A DNA stretch of 37,190 nucleotides from Paulinella micropora (GCA_009731375.1 BJOX01000250.1:595793-632982), one strand, 5' to 3'. Numbered from the stretch's first letter, positions 16,052-25,870 are shown. A program made the numbers and translations. The notes: a model not told the origin generated them from the sequence alone.

Positions 16052-16090
16052 CTTATATATATGTAATATTATTTTTATAAATGTAAATAA
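16052..16090 (-). promoter_or_regulatory. AT-rich spacer/promoter of the small basic protein
   Basis: On the minus strand the spacer reads TTTATAAAAATAATATTACA followed by TATATATAAG and the ATG at 16051. Confidence 0.35.
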
Positions 16091-16798
16091 TTATTTATTT
16101 TCTTGACAAAACAATTTCATATATAGTTCAGGACCCCAACTTTCTATCACTTCCATATTGAATTCTTTTACTAACAACTTTACATAGTTCTTTCGTGTAA
16201 TCCTACCACACCAATCTTCGTGTTTTGTTAAAGTTATGTTGTCAATTATTACCTTAGAGCAATATTGACATTCTTTTGGCTGTAATGCTTCGGGGATTGG
16301 TGGTGCTATTGGTATAGGATGCTTTCGCTTTGTGTGTTGAATTAGACTATCTCGTCTCATTTCTTTATCACATTGCGGACATTTAATTTTTTCTGCTTGT
16401 CGTTTTCTTTCATATTCTCGTTTCTTTTGTTTTCTTTCTTCGCTTAATATTGGTTTCTTATTTTCGTGTATGGTTTTAATGTGTATATTTAGATGGTCTC
16501 GCCTCATTTCTTTATCACATTGTGGGCATTTGAATTTTACAGCTTGTCGTTTTCTATCATATTCTTTTTTATATGCTTTTTGTTCAGGTGTTAATATTTG
16601 TTTGTGTGTTTTCGCATATTCATTCTGGTATTTTTTACAACATTCCTTACAGTAGTTTCTATTAGCATATGAATTTTCAGGGGTTCTTACAACCTTACAA
16701 TTTCTACATACCTTTAAGCATTCATCACACATTATATATGTATGTCCTTGTAATGATATCCGTCGATATCCTTTCTTGTCGCAATATTCGCAGTTCAT
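16091..16798 (-). CDS. Multi-zinc-finger protein with duplicated C2H2 fingers
   Basis: The product is 235 residues. The N-terminus has four CxxC pairs (Cys3/6, 24/27, 31/34, 50/53), forming one or two treble-clef or ribbon sites. Two near-identical C2H2 units follow: KCPQCDKEMRRDHLNIH (Cys91, Cys94, His106, His111) and KCPQCDKEMRRDSLIQH (Cys140, Cys143, His155, His160), each preceded by a basic RKRQA helix. A last CQYC...H...C site is at 177-197. The duplicated units are also similar in DNA, indicating a recent internal duplication. It is likely a DNA-binding regulator or accessory protein; no precise family is claimed. Confidence 0.7.
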   Translation of the reverse strand: MNCEYCDKKGYRRISLQGHTYIMCDECLKVCRNCKVVRTPENSYANRNYCKECCKKYQNEYAKTHKQILTPEQKAYKKEYDRKRQAVKFKCPQCDKEMRRDHLNIHIKTIHENKKPILSEERKQKKREYERKRQAEKIKCPQCDKEMRRDSLIQHTKRKHPIPIAPPIPEALQPKECQYCSKVIIDNITLTKHEDWCGRITRKNYVKLLVKEFNMEVIESWGPELYMKLFCQENK

Positions 16799-17216
16799 TT
16801 TTTATAAATAATGGTGTGTAATGTTTAGAACATAATTGAAACCAAACGGCACAAAAAGAAAAAGGTAATCTTTGATTTATGAGTGGGCCGATCCGCCAGA
16901 TAGTAAATATTGTTGATAATTTTGATGAATGTAGCGAACTTTTTTCCGATGTTGCGGTTTAGTCGTGAAGTCGCAAAAGAGCGAAATAGGGAAAAGAAGA
17001 AAACACTCCGCGGTGGGGCGGTCCCATTTTACCGCATTACCGCAAAAAATAAAATGTCTGAAAGTCTGACCACATATGTAAAAATGGGGATTTATGCTGT
17101 TATCTCTTTATACGACCGACTTTGTAAAAAATGGCCTGCGATAGGGAAATTCAAAACGAAAAGGCGGGGGGAGCCTTTGGATCACTCCCCCTTTTCATTG
17201 TTCTTTTTTGCTATCG
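16799..17216. other. Intergenic transition between viral-type and host-type DNA
   Basis: No convincing gene. The first ~130 bp is AT-rich and probably the promoter of the zinc-finger gene. Then comes mixed sequence with short motifs (TTACCGCATTACCGCAAAAA) and a GC hairpin at 17167-17191. A 103-codon frame at 16910-17221 runs into the GAGT repeat and has no domain signal. No N lies in this stretch. Confidence 0.5.
17167..17191. repeat. GGGGGAG/CTCCCCC hairpin
   Basis: Perfect 7-bp arms with an 11-nt loop, followed by CTTTTCATTG. It is the last non-repetitive structure before the GAGT array and may lie at or near the viral terminus. Confidence 0.5.
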
Positions 17217-17390
17217 ACTGAGTGAGTGAGTGAGTGAGAGAGTGAGTGAGTGAGTGAGTGAGTGAGTGAGTGAGTGAGTGAGTGAGTGAGAGTGAGTGAG
17301 TGAGTGAGAGTGAGTGAGTGAGAGTGAGTGAGTGAGTTTGAGCGAGTAAGTATGAGTGAGTAAGTATATGTGAGCATGAGTGAGCGAGTC
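17217..17390. repeat. (GAGT)n microsatellite
   Basis: About 170 bp of GAGT/TGAG units with scattered interruptions. This is the first host-type simple repeat after the viral genes. Confidence 0.95.
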
Positions 17391-17617
17391 CGAGTTAAAT
17401 TTACAACTCTAAAGTGCATCATAGTAATAAAAGGTGTACTAAGGCGGAGGAAATACCGGCTGATAATGCAGGATGATGTTGCGAGATAATCATCCCTTTT
17501 TCTTGCTCTCACTTTGGCAGTTGATCGCAATTCTTTGCCAGAGATACGGAAGAAAAAGCCAATGTGTTAATGTCCGGAGGGCCATAGAATACCGGGTCTA
17601 GTGGGTTCTCCAAAATA
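17391..17617. other. Unique sequence, nothing recognised
   Basis: Non-repetitive DNA between the GAGT array and the decayed multi-exon locus. I see no gene or RNA in it. Confidence 0.5.
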
Positions 17618-18140
17618 TTGGAAAAAATTCAAGAAAATGAAGCAAAAAGTTGTATATACGACTGCACTGTTTGCCCGTTCTCACCTCAGTGTCCCAGTTT
17701 CACCGAGTCATTCACCAAACCAACAAAGAAAATTATGGTCAGCAGATTCAGGTATCAACATATCTCTCATTTAGTAATCATCTTCATTTTTGCTTACACG
17801 TTCTCTTTTTCTCGCAGGTCTCGGTCAGCCCAGGAAGACAATGATGCAGAACTAACAAACACAAGAACTTTCGAACCTACGTAGTCAAATGGCCAGCATC
17901 TTCAGGTATCACCATATCTTCGCATTTTGCTACTACACATAGAGACTCTATCCTTTCTCGCAGGTCTCGTCGGTTCAGTAATGTAGAACAAACACAACAA
18001 CATTCGCCGAACCAAGAACACAGAGAAATCATGGCCAGTGACTTCAGGTATCACAACATCTCTCATTTCGCTTACACATTCTCCTTTCTCGCAGGTCTCA
18101 TCGGTCAGCCCAGCACTACAATGATGTCGAACAAACACTC

Positions 18141-18498
18141 TACGTGCATGCATCTCCAGCCTTCGTGCGCGTATTGAAGGACGAGAAATAGAACGAAAGG
18201 ACCTTACTCTCGTATTGACGACCTCGCTGAAGCAGAGGACGAGGATAATATTTTAATTGAAAGCTACACCAGAACTTTGACGAGCCTTGAAGATCTACCT
18301 TACGAAGTAATTGCATCTCTACGTGCATGCATCTCCAGCCTTCGTGCGCGTATTGAAGGACGAGAAATAGAACGAAAGGACTTTATCTCTCGTATTGAAG
18401 ACCTCGCTGAAGCAGATGACGATGATAATTTTTTTATTGAAAGCTACACCAGAACTTTGACGAGCCTTGAAGATCTACCTTCTGCTTCTTCTACCCAC
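18141..18498 (+). repeat. 179-bp direct tandem duplication
   Basis: Two copies begin at 18141 and 18320 (TACGTGCATGCATCTCCAGC in both) and run to AGATCTACCT at ~18300 and ~18480. The copies differ by a few substitutions and a one-base deletion near 18204. Confidence 0.85.
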
Positions 18499-18600
18499 TG
18501 GGAACGAGGACGCGGACGAGGACGAGAACAAGGTGACTTTTTTAGAGGATAGGGAAGAGGACGAGGACGAAGTGACTCTATTGCTACCAACCACGAGGAC

Positions 18601-18722
18601 GAGGACAAGAGGAAGAGGAGGAGGAGGAGGAGGAAGAGGAGGAGGTGGAAGAGGAGGAGGAGGAGGAGGAGGAAGAGGAGGAGGAGGAGGAGGAAGAGGA
18701 GGAGGAGGAGGAGGAAGAGGAC
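18601..18722. repeat. GAGGAG/GAAGAG purine tract
   Basis: About 120 bp of GGA/GAA units, which can read as Glu, Gly/Arg or Arg repeats depending on frame. Confidence 0.9.
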
Positions 18723-18854
18723 TATGATCCTACCGACTCATGGCGACGAGGACATGGAGGACGAGGAGGATTTTGGGATCGATGGAATCATCTTAGATCA
18801 CGCCGAGAAAGTGAATCCAATACTTAATCCCATTTTCGCCAATGAGATGTCGCT

Positions 18855-19115
18855 ATGGGAAATTTTGAATCGGTCGAAGTTGAATTTCCAGATAATTATG
18901 TGAATCCACCTGACGACGAGTGCTCTATCTGTCAAGGAACAGAACTAGAAAACGATCGCCAGTTCGTCCAACTTAATCTATGCCAACATGTTTTTCACAT
19001 GAACTGCATCCATCAATGGACTCGCGAGAAAAATACTTGCCCTAATTGTCGTGCTCAAATCCAGTCTTATCAAACCCATCGTATTCCACCAACCTCAGCT
19101 ACCGCCGTCGATTAA
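18855..19115 (+). CDS. RING-H2 finger protein (possible terminal exon)
   Basis: An 86-residue ORF with a complete C3H2C3 RING-H2: Cys23-x2-Cys26, Cys43-x-His45, His48-x2-Cys51, Cys62-x2-Cys65, with Trp55 in the usual place. RING-H2 proteins act as E3 ubiquitin ligases through E2 binding. AATAAA overlaps the stop codon (19115-19120), suggesting a normal polyadenylated end. A different frame just upstream (18725-18902) is also open and coding-like, so the RING piece may be the last exon of a larger gene or a remnant after frameshifts. It has no viral-type promoter, so I place it with the host part. Confidence 0.65.
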   Translation: MGNFESVEVEFPDNYVNPPDDECSICQGTELENDRQFVQLNLCQHVFHMNCIHQWTREKNTCPNCRAQIQSYQTHRIPPTSATAVD

Positions 19116-19120
19116 ATAAA
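19115..19120 (+). promoter_or_regulatory. AATAAA polyadenylation signal
   Basis: AATAAA overlaps the last base of the RING ORF stop codon. Confidence 0.5.
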
Positions 19121-19270
19121 ATATTTGTGCTCTTAAACCATTCTTCAACCAGTCAAAGAAATTAGTCTAACTGTGGCGTATATATCACCCGTTCATACCA
19201 TCGCTGATGAGCGCTCTGAAGTTCATCGTATAGGTCTCAGACCATGTTTGCTCTATTCGTAAATCATTAG

Positions 19271-19374
19271 TGATTATCAATGAAGTTGTCCTTATGACAC
19301 TGTGACTTATCAAAGTGCTTTTGCGTAAAACGGAAGCTTTGAATGACGAAACAAGGACAACTTTATTGATTATC

Positions 19375-19375
<1 letters not shown>
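19271..19375. repeat. Imperfect inverted repeat
   Basis: TGATTATCAATGAAGTTGTC at 19271 pairs with GACAACTTTATTGATTATCA at ~19356, with two mismatches, around a ~60-bp spacer. A second nested pair links GTGCTTTTGCGTAAAA (~19316) with TTTTACGCAAGCAC (~19435). Confidence 0.6.
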
Positions 19376-19377
<2 letters not shown>

Positions 19378-19425
<48 letters not shown>

Positions 19426-19543
19426 GTGTTTTTTTTTACGCAAGCACTGTTACGTTTTAATATTAAATAGAGTACTTACGTGTGTGTGTGTATGTGTAAG
19501 TGTGTGTGTAAGTTTGTGTGTAAGTGTGTGTGTAAGTGTGTAA

Positions 19544-19575
<32 letters not shown>

Positions 19576-19576
19576 C

Positions 19577-19619
<43 letters not shown>

Positions 19620-19625
19620 TTTTTT
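19378..19625. repeat. (GT)n arrays
   Basis: Two GT-repeat blocks (19378-19429 and 19480-19619) separated by ~50 bp of unique sequence. Cys/Val ORFs here are repeat translations. Confidence 0.95.
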
Positions 19626-19870
19626 AATTTTTATTATTTATTTATTTATTTATTTAACCCTTCCTTGCCACGGTTTCAAGTTCAAGTTTCCTCTTATGTT
19701 GAAGGATTCCGAGCCTCACCTATTCCTACTATCAATATGTAGCAACTTAAAGTATTTTCTTTATTAAAACTTAGAGTTTGCGTTTTTTTTAAAGTAAAAG
19801 TTGAAAATGCTTGAATTAAAATCAAATAATACATATATATATGTATATATGCATATATATATATATAAAA
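19626..19870. other. AT-rich sequence with TTTA and TA repeats
   Basis: Contains a short (TTTA)n at ~19632-19657 and a TA/CATA block at ~19830-19868. No gene is seen. Confidence 0.7.
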
Positions 19871-21060
19871 GGAGGTACTGAGGCTTGCCCCGGGCCGTGA
19901 CCCGCAGGGATAAGTGGGAAGCGTACTTGAAGAGGACTCGTGGCATCAACTTTCAACGTGACGTAAAGCTTTAAAAAGTCAAACTCTGATAAGCCTGACG
20001 GTTATTAATAGACTCGAGGCTCCAAAGATAAATCTTTACTTCTCCTCAGGAAGCCTGAATCAAGTTCGCGGCTTCTTTTCACTTTGACTGGACGACAGGC
20101 AGGCCACTCCGGGGGCCGAGCAGGGCTTATAATGACTGTAATTAATGGTAGAATTTATTATTATTGTTGATAGATGTGGCATCAGTGAGAAATGTAGATA
20201 AATTGTCACGTAGTACCTGGCGCCTCGGGACCCGAGCATCTTTTATTAAACTTGTGTATGCGTAACTGAAAGTAAATGTATTAAACTTGTGAGGCTTTAA
20301 AGGAGCTTCCTGTTTCCACTGTATCAAAGTATTGACAGGTCGAACAGCATAATAATAATAACTTAAGTATTATTAAAACTGCTTGGTATTAGGGACTTTC
20401 AGCTAACGATCATTGCCAACTTGAACTGCAGGTTTTTTTTGGGGGGGGGGGCACCATGAGCTTCTGTTTGGTTGGGTGCTACCGGGAATGGCGGGGAAGG
20501 TGCCATTTCCTCTGCAGTGTTAGAAATAGGATCTGGGAGTCAGTTACTTTTGTGAATGTGTGTAGGTACGTTGAGACTTTTGCTTATCCTCCCCCCTCTC
20601 TCTCTCAGAGTCTCTTTCTCTCTCTCTCTCTCATTCGAATAGTTATGGCTTCCGAAGAAGGTTCGTTGGAAGGGAAAGGGAATGCGGAGAAACGGGAGGC
20701 CAGGGTCATTTCTGAGAATTTACGAATGGGACGTAAAAGAGTCAGGTTTAGTTTCCCTCTCTTTTGAGTCCAATTCGTGAATCCAACACATGCAGCGATA
20801 CGTATCTCGGGCCAGGAGCAATTGATTGTGGAATCTGTTGATGCAAGCGGAGAAAGTACCACGCTTCAATCATATGTCGCAAAACTTTGCCAATATCTAG
20901 TACTACAAGAACAATATTAATTATTTAAATATTAACATTATTTGCATTTAGTAACTTTGATATTAATACGTATACTTCCGTTTAAATTTATCCGTACCAA
21001 GGGCAAGTATTCTCTTATAGAAGTTATAGTGTTTGTGTAAAATAAAATGTAATAAAATCA
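19871..21060. other. Mostly unique host-type DNA, no gene recognised
   Basis: About 1.2 kb with normal complexity apart from an 8-T/10-G run at ~20432-20450 and a CT stretch at ~20588-20632. ORFs of 60-103 codons occur on both strands but lack domain signals, so I do not call them genes. Confidence 0.55.
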
Positions 21061-21122
21061 TAGTGTAAAATGAAGTGCTGTAAACTGCAAAGGGGCCCCC
21101 TACGCCAACCCCGCGCTGCCGA

Positions 21123-21158
21123 CCCCGCCTCGCCGCGCGACAGCGCGGCGAGGCGGGG
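21123..21158. repeat. Perfect 16-bp GC-only hairpin
   Basis: CCCCGCCTCGCCGCGC and its exact reverse complement flank the loop GACA. It precedes a poly(C) run that ends in an assembly gap. Confidence 0.9.
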
Positions 21159-21180
21159 GCGGCCGCGCGGGGGTGGCGGT

Positions 21181-21183
<3 letters not shown>

Positions 21184-21234
<51 letters not shown>

Positions 21235-21244
21235 NNNNNNNNNN
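21184..21244. other. Poly(C) run ending in a 10-N gap
   Basis: About 50 uninterrupted C followed by N at 21235-21244. Probably an assembly or sequencing artefact. Confidence 0.85.
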
Positions 21245-21509
21245 AAACACCCCTCTAACTACATCTATTACACCTCGGCTCTGCCGGACCCGAAATCTTC
21301 ATCACACTGTGATAGAAAAGGATGAGACCATAGTTGGATAAGCTGCCGTCGCCGTCGCCGTCCGCGCTTGCTTCATTATATTATTATCACGTGCTTGCTT
21401 CATTATATTATTATCACGTTTTCTGTCGGCCCTTGCTTCAGTTGCACCTTCTGGTTTGCTTTTTCTCCTGCCTCCATTCTATTCTTTTGTATTCTACTCT
21501 ACTCTATTC

Positions 21510-21568
<59 letters not shown>

Positions 21569-22053
21569 GGCAGGCGAGGGGGGTGTGCAGGGTCGGCCCG
21601 GTTCCGGACAGTCGCACAATAGGGGAAGAAGAACACACTTCCAAGATGAGAACACACTTCCAACATAATTGCGCTACCTACCTACCTACCTACCAATCAA
21701 TCAACCAATCAACCAATCAACCAATCCATCTGTCTACGCTGATTCTGCAGGCGCTGCAGCGGCTTGTGCGGGTTGTGCAGCGGCCTCTGCGGCCGTCTGC
21801 TCCGGGCGCACAATGGGGAAGAAGAGCACGTCCCGTAGATGCGTGCATTGCGACAGCAACATAGCCATGCGATCTACCCCTGCATGAATATGTATGTGTG
21901 TATGTACGCGTGTATGTATGTATGTATGTTTTGAATGTATGTATGTATGTATGCATGCATATATGTATGTATGTATGCATGTATGTATGTATGTATGTAT
22001 GTATGAGAAAAAGACATACATACATACATATATATATATATGTATATATATAT

Positions 22054-22104
<51 letters not shown>

Positions 22105-22202
22105 CCATGCCCCAACCCGCGGTGGGAGGAAGCCCATACCTGAAATACATAGATGGGTAGGTAGATAGATAGATAGATAGATAGATAGATGGATAGATAG
22201 AT
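21245..22202. repeat. Simple-repeat block: (CT)n, (CAAT)n, (TATG)n, (GA)n, (GATA)n
   Basis: (CT)n at ~21514-21565, CTAC/CAAT units at ~21677-21728, (TATG)n at ~21888-22010, (GA)n at ~22058-22102 and GATA at ~22157-22202, with short unique pieces between them. Two diverged copies of a CACAAT..GGGAAGAAGA segment lie at ~21614 and ~21809. Confidence 0.85.
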
Positions 22203-22357
22203 GAAATATCGACTAATGTCAGAAAAAAGGAGCTTCTGATTTCGTCAACCAGGAAGTCTGTGGGTAAAGTATTAACCCGATGCCCAGCTAAGCCGTGATG
22301 TTTGCACGGAAGGGACTGATACAGGCAATACCAAAGCTTCCTAGTACCAGGCGGGGC

Positions 22358-22358
<1 letters not shown>
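22203..22358. repeat. Dispersed ~547-bp repeat, partial copy 1
   Basis: Begins ATATCGACTAATGTCAGAAA at ~22206 and is cut off after CCAGGCGGGGC by a GATA array. Confidence 0.85.
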
Positions 22359-22401
<43 letters not shown>

Positions 22402-22448
22402 GTAGGTAGGTAGGTAGGTAGGTAGGTAGGTGGTAGGTAGGTAGGTAC

Positions 22449-22501
<53 letters not shown>

Positions 22502-22536
22502 GTGATAGAGTGATAGATAGATAGAGAGATAGGTAG

Positions 22537-22589
<53 letters not shown>

Positions 22590-22690
22590 TTGAGAGATAG
22601 ATAGAGCGATAGATGGAGAGATAGATAGAGAGATATAGAGAGAGATAGATAGAGAGATAGAGAGATAGAGAGATAGAGAGATAGATAGAT
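22359..22690. repeat. GATA/GGTA/GA array
   Basis: GATA, GGTA and GA units with a TA block. ORFs of Tyr-Leu-Ser-Ile repeats here are not genes. Confidence 0.95.
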
Positions 22691-22994
22691 GAAATATCGA
22701 CTAATGTCAGAAAAAAGGAGCTTCTGATTTCGTCAACCAGGAAGTCTGTGGGTAAAGTATTAACCCGATGCCCAGCTAAGCCGTGATGTTTGCACGGAAG
22801 GGACTGATACAGGCAATACCAAAGCTTCCTAGTACCAGGCGGGGCCAGGGCTCGTTCCATAAAGCGCCCCTTGCAGAACGAGCTCCCACCTCCATTACAG
22901 AGGGCCCAGTAAGCAGATGGAGTTTCGAGACTGTTCGACAGTCTAGTATAAACCGACAGAGCACTGTGGGTTTTATTCCGGGCTCAACAAGCGC

Positions 22995-22995
<1 letters not shown>
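22691..22995. repeat. Dispersed ~547-bp repeat, copy 2 (first ~305 bp)
   Basis: Near-identical to 32347-32651, extending to GGGCTCAACAAGCG, where a GATA array takes over. ORFs of ~73-104 codons read through it on both strands; they recur only because the copies are identical, and I do not call them genes. Confidence 0.85.
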
Positions 22996-23065
<70 letters not shown>

Positions 23066-23135
23066 GAGATAGATAGAGAGATACATACATATATATATAT
23101 ATATATTAGAGAGAGAGAGAGATAGATAGGTAGGC

Positions 23136-23181
<46 letters not shown>

Positions 23182-23219
23182 GTAGATAGGTAGAGGAGGT
23201 AGATAGGGAGAGGAGGAGC

Positions 23220-23221
<2 letters not shown>
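22996..23221. repeat. GATA array
   Basis: GATA units with a TA/GA block at ~23083-23126. Confidence 0.95.
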
Positions 23222-23253
<32 letters not shown>

Positions 23254-23283
23254 GGAGGAGGAGGAGGAGGAGAAGAAGAAGAA

Positions 23284-23330
<47 letters not shown>

Positions 23331-23496
23331 AGAAGAAGAAGAAGAAGAAGAAGAAGAAGAAGAAGAAGAGGAAGGAGAAGGAGAAGGAGAAGGAGAAGAA
23401 GAAGGAGAAGGAGGAGGAGGAGAAGGAGATGGAGAAGGAGAAGGAGAAGGAGGAGAAGGAGAAGGAGAAGGAGAAAGAGAAGAAGAAGGAGAAGGA

Positions 23497-23527
<31 letters not shown>

Positions 23528-23676
23528 AAGAAGAAGGAGAAGAAGAAGGAGAAGGAGGAGAAGGAGAAGAAGGAGAAGAAGGAGAAGGAGAAGAGAAGGA
23601 GAAGAAGGAGGAGAAGGAGGAGGAGGAGGAGGAGGAGGAGGAGGAGGAGAAGGAGGAGGAGGAGAAGAAGAAGAAG

Positions 23677-23708
<32 letters not shown>

Positions 23709-23955
23709 GAAGTAGAAGAAGAAGAAGAAGAAGAAGAAGAAGAAAAAGAAGCAGAAGAAGAAGAAGAAGAAGAAGAAGAAGAAGAAGAAGAAGAAGATGA
23801 TGATGATGATGATGATGATGAGGATGAAAGAGAAGAAGAAGAAAGAGAGAAGGAGGAGGAGGAGGAGGAGAAGGATAAGGAGGAGGAGAAGGAGGAGGAG
23901 AAGGATAAGGAGGAGGAGAAGGAGGAGGAGGAGGAGGAAGAAGAAGAAGAAGAAG
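23222..23955. repeat. GAT/GGA/GAA purine tract
   Basis: About 730 bp of trinucleotide repeats, almost all purine on the plus strand, ending at an N gap. Long Glu/Lys/Arg or Ser/Leu/Phe ORFs are its translations. Confidence 0.97.
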
Positions 23956-24837
23956 NNNNNNNNNNNNNNNNNNNNNNNNNNNNNNNNNNNNNNNNNNNNN
24001 NNNNNNNNNNNNNNNNNNNNNNNNNNNNNNNNNNNNNNNNNNNNNNNNNNNNNNNNNNNNNNNNNNNNNNNNNNNNNNNNNNNNNNNNNNNNNNNNNNNN
24101 NNNNNNNNNNNNNNNNNNNNNNNNNNNNNNNNNNNNNNNNNNNNNNNNNNNNNNNNNNNNNNNNNNNNNNNNNNNNNNNNNNNNNNNNNNNNNNNNNNNN
24201 NNNNNNNNNNNNNNNNNNNNNNNNNNNNNNNNNNNNNNNNNNNNNNNNNNNNNNNNNNNNNNNNNNNNNNNNNNNNNNNNNNNNNNNNNNNNNNNNNNNN
24301 NNNNNNNNNNNNNNNNNNNNNNNNNNNNNNNNNNNNNNNNNNNNNNNNNNNNNNNNNNNNNNNNNNNNNNNNNNNNNNNNNNNNNNNNNNNNNNNNNNNN
24401 NNNNNNNNNNNNNNNNNNNNNNNNNNNNNNNNNNNNNNNNNNNNNNNNNNNNNNNNNNNNNNNNNNNNNNNNNNNNNNNNNNNNNNNNNNNNNNNNNNNN
24501 NNNNNNNNNNNNNNNNNNNNNNNNNNNNNNNNNNNNNNNNNNNNNNNNNNNNNNNNNNNNNNNNNNNNNNNNNNNNNNNNNNNNNNNNNNNNNNNNNNNN
24601 NNNNNNNNNNNNNNNNNNNNNNNNNNNNNNNNNNNNNNNNNNNNNNNNNNNNNNNNNNNNNNNNNNNNNNNNNNNNNNNNNNNNNNNNNNNNNNNNNNNN
24701 NNNNNNNNNNNNNNNNNNNNNNNNNNNNNNNNNNNNNNNNNNNNNNNNNNNNNNNNNNNNNNNNNNNNNNNNNNNNNNNNNNNNNNNNNNNNNNNNNNNN
24801 NNNNNNNNNNNNNNNNNNNNNNNNNNNNNNNNNNNNN
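23956..24837. other. Assembly gap (882 N)
   Basis: Flanked by a GAA tract on the left and a GA tract on the right. Confidence 0.98.
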
Positions 24838-24845
24838 GTATAAAG

Positions 24846-24846
<1 letters not shown>

Positions 24847-24876
<30 letters not shown>

Positions 24877-24878
24877 CA

Positions 24879-24911
<33 letters not shown>

Positions 24912-24977
24912 GAGAGAGAGAGATTGATATAGAGAGAGAGAGGGGAGAGAGAGAGGGAGAGAGAGAGAGAGAGAGAG
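24847..24977. repeat. (GA)n array
   Basis: GA repeat with a few interruptions. Confidence 0.95.
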
Positions 24978-25150
24978 ACTTGTTCCAGCATCCTTCTCCG
25001 CTGCTCTTGAGACTCATTCAACTCCGAGTAGCTGATGTGACATGTAGATAGATAAGTTGAAAGGTAGCTGATGTACATGTAGATAGATAAGTTGGTAGGT
25101 AGACTCAGTCAACTCCGAAAACCTGACAACAGTATTCAAATGTACATGTA
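24978..25150. repeat. Start of the CTGATGTACATGTAGATAGA minisatellite
   Basis: Units with ATTCAACTCCGAGTAGCTGA and TACATGTAGATAGATAAGTT recur two to three times. The same unit family continues at 25511-25870. Confidence 0.75.
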
Positions 25151-25510
<360 letters not shown>

Positions 25511-25870
25511 ATTGGTAGGTAGTTCATTTGCTTTGTTCCTTGCGATTCATTCAGTTCCGAATAGCTGAAACAGTATTCAAATGTACATGTAGATAAATAA
25601 GTTGGTAGGTTGTTCTTTTGCTTTCTTCTTGCGATTTCATTCAGTTCCGAATAGCTGAAAAACAGTATTTAAATGTACCTGTAGAGAGAGAGATAGATAA
25701 GTTGGTAGGTAGATTGCTCTTGTCATTCAGCTCCGAATGGCTGAAATACATTATTATTTAAATGTACATGTAGATAGATAGATTTGTAGGTAGATTGTTT
25801 TTGCGACTCATTCAGCTCAGAATAGCTGAAAATATTATTTAAATATACGTGTAGAGACAGATGATTTGGT
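25511..25870. repeat. ~90-100-bp tandem minisatellite
   Basis: Four units with GATTCATTCAGTTCCGAATA, then GCTGAA and AAATGTACATGTAGATA, diverging by substitutions and small indels. Confidence 0.8.

Larger units (their letters stand above)
17618..18840 (+). pseudogene. Decayed multi-exon locus with tandem exon/mini-intron modules and a Glu/Arg-rich tract
   Basis: Three candidate introns have matching ends, CAG|GTATCA and TTTCTCGCAG|GTCTC: 17752-17817 (66 bp), 17906-17963 (58 bp) and 18048-18094 (47 bp). Exon pieces at 17818-17905 and 17964-18047 and the flanking exons are copies of one unit, with ATGG(C/T)CAGC...TTCAG before each donor. The 84-bp exon stays open in the phase set by the splice sites; the 88-bp exon has a TAG and a shifted frame. 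Next is a 179-bp tandem duplication (from 18141 and 18320; LRACISSLRARIEGREIERK in both), with one base missing in copy 1. Then a GAGGAG tract (18601-18722) whose three frames all run open. It looks like a damaged eukaryotic gene upstream of the RING ORF. Confidence 0.5.

Noticed and set aside
16910-17221. 103-codon ORF at the viral-host transition
   Set aside because: No domain, no promoter element, and its end lies in the microsatellite edge.
18277-18827. Gly/Arg-rich and poly-Glu ORFs as separate genes
   Set aside because: They are three frames of one GAGGAG tract within the decayed locus.
22783-23004. Conserved ~73-98-codon ORF in the ~547-bp repeat
   Set aside because: It is shared only because the repeat copies are nearly identical, and both strands are open; no domain is seen.
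22973-25078. Long minus-strand ORFs (up to ~700 codons) of Ser/Leu/Phe and Tyr-Leu-Ser-Ile repeats
   Set aside because: They are translations of GATA and GAA/GGA repeats and of an N gap; composition and lack of domains show they are not genes.
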